From Rhodococcus sp. AW25M09 (GTDB taxonomy: Bacteria > Actinomycetota > Actinomycetes > Mycobacteriales > Mycobacteriaceae): a stretch of DNA of 57,414 bases. Both the position numbers and the translations under genes were made by a program. Under the pieces are notes generated by a model. The model did no database searches. It was not told the origin of the DNA and saw only the letters and a list, made by a program, of their open reading frames with translations. Positions 42,201 to 51,296 of this stretch are shown in pieces. The stretch covers positions 1-57,414 of the forward strand of contig NZ_CAPS01000134.1 of the NCBI RefSeq assembly GCF_000333955.1, written 5' to 3'. Within the stretch, counting starts at the first letter, position 1. Every line of letters starts with the position of its first letter.

Positions 42201-42513
42201 CGGTCGGCAGCGTCCTCCAACACGAACACAGAGGGAATTGGCTGCTCAGGCCCTCTCGTATCGAACCGGCCCCGGTCCGCGGCCTTGCTGTTACCACCGC
42301 GTGACCGTTTCGTGATTTTTCCGGAACGCCAGCAGGCTGGACCGCTCGATGATTCAGCCTGCGGGCATCCGCATCGAGCGAACCCGACGGGTCGCTCGAC
42401 GCTGACCAAGGGCTGTGTACTCAACCGTCGAGCCGGCTCCGGTCTACCCCCGGACCCACCGACGAAAACCTGCGCGGGCGCTCCACCGAGCGAGACTGGA
42501 CCCTGCGCCGGAT
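42201..42513. other. Intergenic region between the two GAF-ANTAR genes
   Basis: No gene is seen. CAGGCTG at 42333-42339 and CAGCCTG at 42355-42361 pair with a 15-base gap, followed by CGAGCGAACCCGACGGGTCG with weaker pairing. A regulatory RNA structure for the ANTAR proteins is conceivable, but the loops are not the six-base loops expected of ANTAR targets. Confidence 0.3.
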
Positions 42514-43290
42514 CTACCGAACCCCGCCGAGAGGTCCGGGGTTGTCCTTGACGGTGATGGTGCGGGCGAGTTCGGCGACGGGAACATTCCAATCGTGGGA
42601 GAGCTTGTTGATCATCTCGAAAGCCCGTGTGGCACTGACGCCGTAGCGTTCCATCACGATGCCCTTGGCTTGACCGATGACGTCGCGTGTCGCCAACGCG
42701 GACTTCATCTGATCCTGGTGTGCGGCGGCGATCAGCGCGACGGCAGCGTGGGTGGCGACCAGCGTCCCGGTCCGGTGTGCGTCGTCGTCGAACGCACCGG
42801 GTGTGTCCGACATCAAGTTCAGAGCGCCCAGGTTGTCGCGGTGGGTGTTGAGCGGGAAGCACAACATCGACCGGACACCGAGCTCGGCGACGGCAAGGGA
42901 GAACCGTGGCCACCTCCGCTCGGACGCGGTGTCGGGTACCGCCACCACGGCCTCGGCCCACACCGCATCGATGCACGGTCCTTGTCCGAGATCTGATTGC
43001 ACGCTGTCGACCTGGCGGGCGAGGTCGCTCGTCGGCGCTCGCGACTCGATGGAGCGGCGGGCGATCACCAAGCTGATGCTTGCGTCGGTGGCGGCGGGCA
43101 CCAGTTCCAGAGCGGAGGAGGTGATCTTGGTCAGCGTGTCCTCGACGCTGTCGAAGTCCTGCTGCAAAGTCAGAGCCAGGGCCGACATGACCTCACCGAG
43201 TGCGTGCGCCGGGACAGGTCGATGCCCGTTCGGTGCGTCGACACTCGGCTTTTCGCGCTGAGGGATGTCGGCCGCCCGCGCTGCGTTCAC
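42514..43290 (-). CDS. GAF-ANTAR domain regulator
   Basis: 258 residues. A GAF domain covers about 30-180 (LGQGPCIDAVWAEAVVAVPD, LCFPLNTHRDNLGALNLMSD). The ANTAR domain covers about 190-245, with VIGQAKGIVMERYGVSATRA and FEMINKLSHDWNVPVAELAR. Its ATG overlaps the STAS stop by 4 bases (43287-43290), so it is made together with that protein. Together they look like a sensory module of the partner-switching and antitermination kind. The signal is unknown. Confidence 0.9.
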   Translation of the reverse strand: MNAARAADIPQREKPSVDAPNGHRPVPAHALGEVMSALALTLQQDFDSVEDTLTKITSSALELVPAATDASISLVIARRSIESRAPTSDLARQVDSVQSDLGQGPCIDAVWAEAVVAVPDTASERRWPRFSLAVAELGVRSMLCFPLNTHRDNLGALNLMSDTPGAFDDDAHRTGTLVATHAAVALIAAAHQDQMKSALATRDVIGQAKGIVMERYGVSATRAFEMINKLSHDWNVPVAELARTITVKDNPGPLGGVR

Positions 43291-43661
43291 GAGGCCAATG
43301 CCGCGACTGCGGAGCCGAGGTCGCTGTAGAGGGCGAAGGTGTCATCGAGACCCATCAGCGTCAACGGTCTGCTCGTCCGCGGGCCGTCGGCGACGACAGC
43401 GAACCTGGTCGACCGTCCGAGATACTCGCAGGTCCGGACCAGAACGGTCATGCCCATCGATGCCAGGAACGGCACACCGGTGAGATCGATGATCAACGCA
43501 GCGGGTGTGTGTTCGGTGATGACCGCGTCGATCGACTCGGTCAACTGAGGTGCCGTTACGAGATCGAGTTCGCCGCTGACCGAGAGAATGGTCAGGTCGT
43601 AGACATGTGTGACAGTGACCTCGAAGACCTCGAACCCTGCCGCCACCGCATCAATGGACAT
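43287..43661 (-). CDS. STAS-domain anti-anti-sigma-factor-like protein
   Basis: 124 residues from ATG 43661, starting MSIDAVAAGFEVFEV. The STAS core is clear: LTILSVSGELDLVTAPQL, then LIIDLTGVPFLASMGMTVL, where Ser in FLASMG is at the usual phosphorylation position. STAS proteins release a sigma factor by binding its anti-sigma kinase. No such kinase or SigB/SigF gene is in the window, so the partner must be elsewhere. Coupled to the GAF-ANTAR gene. Confidence 0.88.
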   Translation of the reverse strand: MSIDAVAAGFEVFEVTVTHVYDLTILSVSGELDLVTAPQLTESIDAVITEHTPAALIIDLTGVPFLASMGMTVLVRTCEYLGRSTRFAVVADGPRTSRPLTLMGLDDTFALYSDLGSAVAALAS

Positions 43662-43868
43662 CGAACACCACACCGCCCTTCACTCTCTCCGCCGAACGCA
43701 TCGTCGGTATCGTATCGACCCTGATGGCCTGCGTCGACAAACCGGAGGACAGTGCGGGGTCGGCGTCGCAGGCCGTCGGGAAGCGGTGGCAAAGACGACG
43801 TCTCGGACAAGCGGTACGAGATGGCTCCAGCGGCAGGTACGGTTTTCGATTTCCGTCGATCCCCCCCA

Positions 43869-44744
43869 TTACGGGTGCAGCGGACCGAAGAACGTAGACA
43901 GGGCGCTGGCGAGTTCGTTCGGGGCTTCTTCGGCCATGTGGTGCCCCGAGCCGATGCTGTGCCCGACGACGCTGGGTGCCCAGGGCCGCCAAATATGGAG
44001 AGGATCACCGTAGAGCTCCTCGAGGTCGTCGCGTGAGGACCAGAGCACCTGCACGGGCATGGCCAGTGTTCGGCCCTGCGCGCGGTCGGTGCGTTCGTGA
44101 TCGACATCGATCGTGAGGCCGGCGCGGTAGTCCTCGAGCATCGCACGCACCACACCGGGATTCTGTATCGCCGAACGCCACTCCCTGTAGTTGCCGGCTC
44201 CCATCAGGTCCGGGTCGCCCCGGTACCAGGCTGCGGGGTCAGTGGCGATGGCGCGTTCGGGCAGGTCCGGTTGAGCGTAGAAGAACCAATGCCACCATTG
44301 GATTGCGAACCGACTATCCGCACGATCGAGATGCTCGGTGATCGGGATCCCGTCGAGAAAACTGACCGCCGCGACCCGGTCGGGACGGTCGAACGCAAGC
44401 CGCAGTGCGACATAGCTCCCACGATCGTGCCCGGCCACGCCGAACCGGTCGTGGCCGAGCGCGGCCATGACCTGCACCATGTCCGCGGCCACAGCCCTCT
44501 TCGAGTGCGCGGAATGGTCCGGTGTCGGTGCGGGGCCTCGGGAACGGCCGTATCCCCGCAAGTCCGGGCACACCACCGTGAATCCGGCGTCCACCAACAA
44601 CGGGGCGACACGGTGCCAGGTCGCGGAGGTCCGCGGGTGCCCGTGCAGGAGCAACACCGGAAATCCGCCGGAGGCGCTGTGGCGAGCCAGGATCGAGGTA
44701 CCGCCCTCGACTTCGATCACCGATTCCTCGAATCCCGCGAACAT
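43869..44744 (-). CDS. Alpha/beta hydrolase of the haloacetate dehalogenase group
   Basis: 291 residues. The oxyanion HGHPRT is at 34-39, and the nucleophile elbow is GHDRG at 105-109, with Asp107 instead of Ser. Asp131 and QWWHWFF at 149-155 match the halide-binding His-Trp region of fluoroacetate dehalogenase, and the catalytic His is in GSGHHMAEE near 272. It may hydrolyse haloacetates or epoxides. It faces the manganese catalase gene divergently. Substrate is not certain from sequence. Confidence 0.82.
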   Translation of the reverse strand: MFAGFEESVIEVEGGTSILARHSASGGFPVLLLHGHPRTSATWHRVAPLLVDAGFTVVCPDLRGYGRSRGPAPTPDHSAHSKRAVAADMVQVMAALGHDRFGVAGHDRGSYVALRLAFDRPDRVAAVSFLDGIPITEHLDRADSRFAIQWWHWFFYAQPDLPERAIATDPAAWYRGDPDLMGAGNYREWRSAIQNPGVVRAMLEDYRAGLTIDVDHERTDRAQGRTLAMPVQVLWSSRDDLEELYGDPLHIWRPWAPSVVGHSIGSGHHMAEEAPNELASALSTFFGPLHP

Positions 44745-45087
44745 GACTCACATCATGACGGATCGGCGTGCGCGCGGCATAGGCGTGAGGCGCACCGCTA
44801 CCGAGTCTGGAACCGTCGACGGGTGTCGACATCGGCAGGTGCTGCTCCTCTATCGGGAGAACACGTGGATCGCGGCAGCCACGGCCAGTCGCAATCGTCA
44901 GCGTCGAGGATTCAGGAAGTGTTTTTTGAGCGATGGGTCGCCGCGCAAGGTGTATTGCGGCAGGTAAGAGTTGCCGGAACGGGCACTGCTTTCAGCTCGA
45001 AACCGTTGTCGCGCAATGTTTACCAAACCAAGGGGCGGGTACCAGAACAGGGTTGCCCAGCGAATCCTGATCCGATGTGGAGTTTAC
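44745..45087. other. Divergent promoter region between hydrolase and manganese catalase
   Basis: 343 bp without a convincing gene. GTGTTTTTTGAGCGATGGG near 44919 resembles the GTTT...GGG layout of stress-sigma promoters, but its spacing is too short for confidence. Before 45088 the bases TGTGGAG serve as the ribosome site of the catalase gene. No inverted-repeat operator of note was seen. Confidence 0.3.
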
Positions 45088-45999
45088 ATGTTTCGACACA
45101 CCGACTACCTGCAGTTCGACGCCAAACCCGAAAAGCCGGACCCGGTCTACGCTCACAAACTTCAAGAGCTCATCGGCGGCGCGTACGGCGAAATGACCGT
45201 CACCATGCAGTACCTGTTCCAAGGCTGGAACTGTCGCATGGAAGGCAAGTACAAAGACCTGATCATGGACATCGCCACCGAAGAGATGGGCCACGTCGAA
45301 ATGCTCGCCACCATGGTCGCCCGACTCCTCGAAGGTGCCCCAGCCACCGAATCGACGAAGAACGCGGCCGCTGATCCCGTCGTCGCCGCGGTCATGGGCG
45401 GGATGGACCCCCAACAGGCCATCGTGTCTGGCGGGGGACCGCTGTTGGCGGACTCGAACGGCTACCCGTGGAACGGCCGCTACATCGTCGCCAGCGGGAA
45501 CCTGCTCGCGGACTTCCGCGCCAACGTCGCCGCCGAAGCGCAAGGCCGTCTGCAGACCGCCCGGCTCTACAACATGACCGACGACCCGGGCGTGAAGGCA
45601 ATGCTGCAGTTCAATCTGGCCCGCGACACCCATCATCAGAACTTGTGGCTCGCGGCCATCGAAGAACTTCAAGCAGACGACCTCGCCGGCGCAGTTGCCC
45701 CCGATGCGCTCTTCGACGAAGAAGCCTCCGAGCACGCCACCGATCTGTGGCACCTCTCGGACGGTGAATTCTCCGCGACAGGCGGGTGGGCGAACCGTCT
45801 CGCGCCCGACGGCAAACGGCAGATGGGCTTCCTGGCCGACCCACAACCGTTGGGAGGCAAAGCATCCGCACCTGCACCCGACCCTAAGCTGTATGCGACC
45901 TACGACGGATCCAAAGGCGAGCCTGCTGCAGCTGCATTCGGCACCGAGAAGGGCGTCATGGGCAAGATCAAGGACGCCCTCGACCCCGACGAAACCTGA
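45088..45999 (+). CDS. Manganese catalase
   Basis: 303 residues from ATG 45088. The di-manganese ligands are in place: E35 in YGEMT, E66 and H69 in EEMGH, E150 in NVAAEAQGR, and H182/H183 in ARDTHHQN. This spacing fits Lactobacillus plantarum Mn-catalase numbering closely. It also has the GGGPLLADSNGYPWNGRY loop. The enzyme breaks down hydrogen peroxide in the cytoplasm without heme. The Nramp transporter at 643 may supply manganese. It likely belongs to the stress cargo with STAS and GAF-ANTAR genes. Confidence 0.95.
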   Translation: MFRHTDYLQFDAKPEKPDPVYAHKLQELIGGAYGEMTVTMQYLFQGWNCRMEGKYKDLIMDIATEEMGHVEMLATMVARLLEGAPATESTKNAAADPVVAAVMGGMDPQQAIVSGGGPLLADSNGYPWNGRYIVASGNLLADFRANVAAEAQGRLQTARLYNMTDDPGVKAMLQFNLARDTHHQNLWLAAIEELQADDLAGAVAPDALFDEEASEHATDLWHLSDGEFSATGGWANRLAPDGKRQMGFLADPQPLGGKASAPAPDPKLYATYDGSKGEPAAAAFGTEKGVMGKIKDALDPDET

Positions 46000-46115
46000 C
46001 CTACCACCGACAATCGCGGACGGTCCGGGCAATAGCTCGACAAGTTCCTGGGTCGCTCCGCCGCGAATGATCCTTTGCCCAGCGAGTTCAGCCCTATCAG
46101 CACAGGAGCCCGACG

Positions 46116-46808
46116 ATGACAACGGTTGATCCCCGCTACCTGCAGATCGAGGTGGCAGCGGGTGTGTACGCACCGCAACACGACACCTGGATGCTGTGCG
46201 AGGCGATGACAGCATCCGGCGTCGCGGGCGGTGCGCGGGTATTGGACATGTGCACCGGGAGCGGGGCGGTCGCCATCGCAGCGGCGCGCGCAGGGGCCCG
46301 CGAGGTCGTCGCGTTCGACCTTTCCGAGCGAGCTGTGTCCTGCGCGGCCCGTAACGCCCGCACGGCGGGCGTGGACGTCGATGTCCGACTCGGCTCCTTC
46401 GCCGAGGCACTGGCACTGGCGCGGTTCGACGTGCTGCTGTGCAATCCGCCGTACGTACCCTCACCGACCGTGCCGACCGGGACCGGCCTCGCCCGTGCGT
46501 GGGACGCCGGCCTCGACGGCCGAGTCGTGCTCGATCAACTGTGCACACACGCGCTCCGACTGCTCACGCCGGGGGGAGTGCTGCTGCTGGTGCAGTCCGA
46601 TTGCGCAAACCCCGACCGAACCGTCGATATGTTGTCCGACAACGGTTTCGGTGCCCGGGTGGTGGCCAAGCACCAACACCGCTTCGGGCCGGTCATGCAC
46701 GCTCGATCGCACTGGCTCGCCGCGCAAGGCCGCATCGAACCCGGCACCGATACCGAAACTCTCGTCGTCGTACGCGCACACCGGCCGCGCAGCAAGGACA
46801 CACAATGA
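46116..46808 (+). CDS. HemK/PrmC-like class I SAM methyltransferase
   Basis: 230 residues from ATG 46116 (AGGAGCC upstream). SAM motif I is DMCTGSGAVAI at 44-54 and the catalytic NPPY is at 110-113, as in N5-glutamine or N6-adenine methyltransferases. It lacks the N-terminal helical domain of PrmC and so resembles the shorter HemK2-type enzymes. The substrate is not known. The next gene overlaps its stop (ATGA at 46805), forming an operon. Confidence 0.85.
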   Translation: MTTVDPRYLQIEVAAGVYAPQHDTWMLCEAMTASGVAGGARVLDMCTGSGAVAIAAARAGAREVVAFDLSERAVSCAARNARTAGVDVDVRLGSFAEALALARFDVLLCNPPYVPSPTVPTGTGLARAWDAGLDGRVVLDQLCTHALRLLTPGGVLLLVQSDCANPDRTVDMLSDNGFGARVVAKHQHRFGPVMHARSHWLAAQGRIEPGTDTETLVVVRAHRPRSKDTQ

Positions 46809-47480
46809 TCGCCACTGTGCTGGGTCTGCCGTTCCGCGTCGCATCGACTCTGCGGTCGGCGCGGGCTTTTCACCCGGACGGTGTCCAATTCGACGGCGCT
46901 CTGGTGCGCTTGCTTGCGGAGGAGTCGGGACTGCCTCTGCGCTCGTGCGCTGTGTCGGTACGAGTGTCGAAAGGAATCGGTGTGCCGTCCGGCCTACCGG
47001 ACGTTGCGGGCCTGTCCCTTCGCCTACCACCGACCGAACAGGGCGGGTCACCGTGGGATCTACTGCTCGCAGGATCTGCCACCGGACGGATCGTGCGCAT
47101 GGTGCCGTGGCCATCGGCGTCGTGGAACTCCGCCCACCTGTCCTCACTGATGGCTCTGAAGTACCGAGGTGACATGTGGTGGCTGCGGGCACGGATCACC
47201 AGTCCGGCCATCGAGGGTATGAGCATCGACGACATCAGAACCGCTGTTGCACACGACAAAGTCAGCTTCGTGATCGAACATGCCTGTGAGTCCGGCGCAT
47301 TCGCCGGTCGCGGTGGTGCACTCGACAGGTCTCGTACCGCCCGAGGACGAAATCGACGCGTTCGATCCGGTACTCAACAGTCCCACCGAGGTGCGGCCGC
47401 AACCGGAATGGCTGCGGGCATTGCGACTGTCGGCCTACCGACACAGTCGCACCGGCCGGGCCGTCGCCGGCGCGCCCTGA
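46805..47480 (+). pseudogene. Frameshifted gene of unknown function coupled to the methyltransferase
   Basis: From ATG 46805 the frame reads well (LGLPFRVASTLRSARAFHPD, then MVPWPSASWNSAHLSSLM and GMSIDDIRTAVAHDKVSF) up to about 47285. After that it becomes Arg-rich. The +1 frame then reads SPAHSPVAVVHSTGLVPPED and EWLRALRLSAYRHSRTGRAV with good codon use and ends at TGA 47480. One extra base near 47287 would explain this. The intact product would have about 225 residues. It may be a pseudogene, a real frameshift site, or a sequencing error. Confidence 0.5.
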
Positions 47481-47602
47481 CATTCGAGTCGGTGTCGGCC
47501 ACTGGCAGACTTCCGACGACGCAAGCAGTTGCCCCTTCCATCAGCTCGGTGAGAGGAAAACATCGCTCGACCGTGACCGCGACCGTGTTTCGACCGCAGT
47601 AG

Positions 47603-47810
47603 CAGCGCCAAACGGCCATCGAGGCAACCGCCTGCGTCGACCACGCGGCGCTGGCGGTACACGAAGCGGCGATTGACCGCAGCGTGCGCGAACTTCGAGC
47701 GAGGCACGGCGCACCTGTCATCGGGGATCGCATCGCACGCCGGAGGCGACCCCGACGCCCTCTCGGACGCATTCGACGGCAACAGCACCTCGCTCCGAGG
47801 ACCCCTCTGA
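47603..47810 (+). pseudogene. Remnant of an unknown gene with internal frameshift
   Basis: Directly after a stop, the frame reads AIEATACVDHAALAVHEAAI and SVRELRARHGAPVIGDRIA. Then the other frame continues as HAGGDPDALSDAFDGNSTSL and ends RGPL before TGA at 47808-47810. Both parts look coding and together would make a helical protein tail. The front is missing. The family is not recognised. It adds to the debris at this edge of the cargo segment. Confidence 0.4.
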
Positions 47811-48318
47811 TGGTGCGTCGGCGCGCCTGGCTACGTCGTAGGGAGACGCCGTGGAGCGGACTTCGTGCTCACGGGTTGCGAACGAACAGTCGGTGCCCCG
47901 CGCACAGTCGGTACCAGTCACGCCTGACGAAGGACGTCGAAAGCCGCGGGGAGTGACCAGCAGGCCTCATCATGGGCGGCCGATAAGGAGCCCTTATGTC
48001 AGGCCCAGAAAGGGTAGTGGGCCCTGAATAGGCGTGTGTGCCACAACGGCGAGGGAGCCGCCGACGGGTCTTCGTTGCGGCGTCTCAAAGTCGTAGACCG
48101 CTGGTCGATAGAGAAACTTTGACAGATAACCGGCCGCCCCATTGTGCTCAGGATGTTTCGCTGAACACGGTCGTCAGGGCCAGTCGCGATCGCTTCGTTT
48201 GGCGGGGTGTGACGGCTGTGCCTGGTGTTGCTGCGATGATGCCCTTTGATACGTCAACTGCTGGAGTGCGCCGCGAGGTCTGCAGCAGTCATGAATGAGT
48301 GATTTCGTAAGGAGCGTT
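47811..48318. other. Region without genes before the type I R-M operon
   Basis: About 500 bp. ATAAGG-AGC-CCTTAT at 47983-47997 and TCAGGCCC near 48000 with GGGCCCTGA near 48020 are short inverted repeats that may end transcription. No protein-like frame is seen. The hsd promoter must lie in the last 150 bp; AAGGAG at 48308-48313 is the hsdM ribosome site. Confidence 0.35.
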
Positions 48319-50064
48319 GTGAGCACCCTCGGTAGTTTCATCTGGTCGATCGCTGACCATCTTCGGGGTCCATACCGACCTAACCAGTACGGCAACGTCA
48401 TCCTCCCGCTTACGATCCTGCGCCGCCTCGACGCCATCATCGAGCCTGATCGGGAGGTGGTGCGCGAGCTCGCGACACGGTATGACAACCCCAACCGGCT
48501 CAAGGTCGAGGTCAAGAAGGCCACCGGCCGGCCGTTTTACAACACGTCGAATTACTCCTTTGCCAATCTCCTGAACGAGCCTGACGAGCTGGCAAACAAC
48601 CTGACCGACTACATCGATCGGTTCTCGCCCGACGTCGACGTATTCGAGTACTTCGATTTCAAGAAGGAGATCCTCGCTCTGGAAAAGTCAGAGCTGTTGG
48701 GTGAGGTCATCGCATCCTTCAAGGCCATCGACCTACATCCAGGGGTCGTTTCCAACGCCGACATGGGCGATGCGTTCGAATACATCATTCGTAAGTTCAA
48801 CGAGGCCGCGAACGAAACCTCCGGCGATCACTACACTCCGCGCGACGCGATCCGGCTGCTCGTCGACCTACTCTTCGCCGAGAAAGACGTTGACCTGACC
48901 GAGGCAGGCATCGTCCGCACGCTGTATGACCCGACTGCGGGCACCGGCGGCATGCTCACCCTCGCCGAGGAGCACTTGCTCGCGCAGAACCCCGATGCAA
49001 AGCTGAGCCTGTACGGCCAGGAGTACAACCCGCAGTCGTATGCGATCTGCAAGTCCGACCTGCTCGCCAAGGGCCACGACTCGACCAATATCGCGTTCGG
49101 AAACACTCTCACCGACGACGCATTCAAAACACGAAAGTTCGACTTCTGCATGGCCAATCCGCCCTACGGGGTCGACTGGAAGCAGTACGCCAAGGCAGTC
49201 AAAAAGGAGCACGCCGAAGCAGGCCCGTACGGCCGGTTCGCCCCCGGCCTTCCGTCGACGTCGGATGGGCAGATGCTCTTCCTGCTTCACCTGGCACACA
49301 AGATGCGCGCCCCCGAGGACGGCGGCGGCCGTGTCGGCATTGTCTTGAACGGCTCGCCGCTCTTCAGCGGCGGCGCTGAATCTGGGCCGTCAAATATCCG
49401 AAAATGGCTGTTGGAGAACGATTTCGTCGAGGCCATCGTTGCGCTGCCGACCAACATGTTCTTCAACACCGACATCTCCACATACATCTGGATCCTTGAC
49501 AACACCAAGCACCCCGACCGAAAGGGTCTAATTCAGCTCGTCGACGGCACGTCGTTCTGGACCAAAATGCGCAAGAACCTCGGCTCCAAGAACCGCGAAC
49601 TCAGCGAGAGTGACTGCGCCGAGGTCGTGAAACTGTATGCCGATTTTACTGACGCCGATCCTCACCATTCCAAGGTGCTGCGCAACGACGAGTTCGGCTA
49701 CTGGACAGTGACCGTCGAGCGGCCACTGCTGGACGACGGCGGAAATCTAGTTACCGATCGCAAAGGTGATCCCAAGCCGGACGCCAAGAGGCGCGACACC
49801 GAGAACGTGCCGTTCACTTATGGCGGCTCCACCGCGGGAGCAGCCGGTATCACCGAGGTTGTCGCGGCTTACTTTGAGGCTGAAGTACAGCCCCATGCCC
49901 CCAACGCCTGGATCGACTGGACGAAGACCAAAACTGGCTACGAGATCCCCTTTACGCGCCATTTCTATAGGTACCTCCCACCGCGGTCACTCGCTGAGAT
50001 CGATGCTGATCTAGACAAACAGGTCGGCAAGATCCTCGACCTACTTCGACAGGTAGAGCAGTGA
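48319..50064 (+). CDS. hsdM: Type I restriction-modification methyltransferase subunit HsdM
   Basis: 581 residues from GTG 48319, 5 bases after AAGGAG; the N terminus MSTLGSFIWSIADHLRG fits the family. The helical HsdM N domain covers about 1-140. The SAM motif is DPTAGTGGM at 204-212 and the catalytic NPPY at 280-283, giving N6-adenine methylation. Two copies join with one HsdS to form the methylase. The hsdS start overlaps its stop by 4 bases. The operon is complete and appears intact. Confidence 0.96.
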   Translation: MSTLGSFIWSIADHLRGPYRPNQYGNVILPLTILRRLDAIIEPDREVVRELATRYDNPNRLKVEVKKATGRPFYNTSNYSFANLLNEPDELANNLTDYIDRFSPDVDVFEYFDFKKEILALEKSELLGEVIASFKAIDLHPGVVSNADMGDAFEYIIRKFNEAANETSGDHYTPRDAIRLLVDLLFAEKDVDLTEAGIVRTLYDPTAGTGGMLTLAEEHLLAQNPDAKLSLYGQEYNPQSYAICKSDLLAKGHDSTNIAFGNTLTDDAFKTRKFDFCMANPPYGVDWKQYAKAVKKEHAEAGPYGRFAPGLPSTSDGQMLFLLHLAHKMRAPEDGGGRVGIVLNGSPLFSGGAESGPSNIRKWLLENDFVEAIVALPTNMFFNTDISTYIWILDNTKHPDRKGLIQLVDGTSFWTKMRKNLGSKNRELSESDCAEVVKLYADFTDADPHHSKVLRNDEFGYWTVTVERPLLDDGGNLVTDRKGDPKPDAKRRDTENVPFTYGGSTAGAAGITEVVAAYFEAEVQPHAPNAWIDWTKTKTGYEIPFTRHFYRYLPPRSLAEIDADLDKQVGKILDLLRQVEQ

Positions 50065-51296
50065 CGGGGCCATTGTGGGTTTCTTTGCCGGATGGGTGGC
50101 AGAGGGGCCTGATCAAGAACGCTGCAACTGTGACGCTCGGCAAGATGCTGCAGAGCAAGGACTCAGGCAGCGACGTGACTGCCCCATATATGCGCGCCGC
50201 GAACGTGCAACCTGACGGCCTGCTGGCCCTCGATGACGTGAACGAGATGTGGTTCAGCGCTGCCGAGTTGGAGAAGTTGAGCATCCGGACGGGTGACGTT
50301 GTCGTCGTCGAGGGCGGCCAAGGCGGATTCGGCCGCGCCGCGTATGTTGGCGAGGACTTGTCCGGCTGGGGATTCCAGAACTCGATCAACCGATTGCGAC
50401 CGATCGGGGACGCCGACGGCCGATTCATCGCGTTCTACCTGATCGCGCTACGAGCGAGCGGCTTTATTCGCGCCTACTCCAACGTTGTCTCGATGCCACA
50501 CCTCACCGCCGAGAAGCTCGCTCGGATTCCTCTTCCCCTGCCACCCGTCGAGTATCAGCGTGCAGTCTGTGACTACCTCGACCACGAGACCGCCCACATC
50601 GACACGCTCATAGAGGAGCAGCGGTGCCTGATCGAAATACTCCGCGAGCGTCGCCACTCGCTCATTGACAGCGTCTTTGGCGATCACGTCCCAAACGTCC
50701 GGTTGCAGAACGCCTGCATCGACGTCGTCGACTGCCCGCACACCACGCCTGAGGTCTCAGACTTCGGTGCATACGAGGCAGTTCGAACCTCCTCCGTCCG
50801 TAACGGAAAGTTTCGCCCGGGAAACGGATTGCCTGTCGACGCAGACACATGGAAGGCTCGGAATGCGGGAGGCGCACCATCCATCGGAGACGTCCTGTTC
50901 ACACGTGAGGCACCCGCTGGTGAAGCATGCATGGTTCCCAGCGATCAGCTCTGCCTGGGCCAGCGGATGGTTCTGCTGCGGATCGACCCCACGGTTTGTG
51001 TGGGAAATTTTTTAATGTGGCAGCTTTACTCCAATCGTGTGCAGGACCACTTTCTACTCTCGGTCAATGGCTCAACGGTGGCAAATGTTCGGCTCCCAAT
51101 CTTGCGTACAACGCCGATTTGGCTTCCAGGTCTCTCTGTGCAGCGCCGCATTACTGCGTATCTCAACGGTCAGACTGACAAGATCGACACACTCATCGCT
51201 GAGACGGAGCGATTCATCGAGCTCTCGAAGGAACGGCGATCGGCGCTGATCACGGCCGCAGTGACGGGGCAAATCGACGTACGGGAGACTGTCTGA
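50061..51296 (+). CDS. hsdS: Type I restriction-modification specificity subunit HsdS
   Basis: 411 residues from GTG 50061. Two target-recognition domains (about 10-160 and 215-370) each end in a conserved helix: LPPVEYQRAVCDYLDHETAH to ILRERRHSLI, and LSVQRRITAYLNGQTDKID to LSKERRSALITAAVTGQIDV. The first domain recognises the 5' half-site, the second the 3' half-site. The sequence recognised cannot be predicted. Overlaps with both neighbours show one mRNA. Confidence 0.95.
   Translation: MTGPLWVSLPDGWQRGLIKNAATVTLGKMLQSKDSGSDVTAPYMRAANVQPDGLLALDDVNEMWFSAAELEKLSIRTGDVVVVEGGQGGFGRAAYVGEDLSGWGFQNSINRLRPIGDADGRFIAFYLIALRASGFIRAYSNVVSMPHLTAEKLARIPLPLPPVEYQRAVCDYLDHETAHIDTLIEEQRCLIEILRERRHSLIDSVFGDHVPNVRLQNACIDVVDCPHTTPEVSDFGAYEAVRTSSVRNGKFRPGNGLPVDADTWKARNAGGAPSIGDVLFTREAPAGEACMVPSDQLCLGQRMVLLRIDPTVCVGNFLMWQLYSNRVQDHFLLSVNGSTVANVRLPILRTTPIWLPGLSVQRRITAYLNGQTDKIDTLIAETERFIELSKERRSALITAAVTGQIDVRETV

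Noticed and set aside
42333..42361. Hairpin upstream of a GAF-ANTAR gene as an ANTAR target RNA
   Set aside because: ANTAR targets need two stems with six-base loops; this stem has a 15-base loop and no clear partner.
44992..46548. 518-codon minus-strand frame across the manganese catalase and methyltransferase
   Set aside because: It is antisense to two genes with intact catalytic residues and has the biased composition of a shadow frame.
15020..47998. GAGCCCTTATG present at 15020-15030 and 47988-47998, near two possible segment borders
   Set aside because: Shared 11-mers are expected hundreds of times by chance in 57 kb; no flanking similarity was seen.
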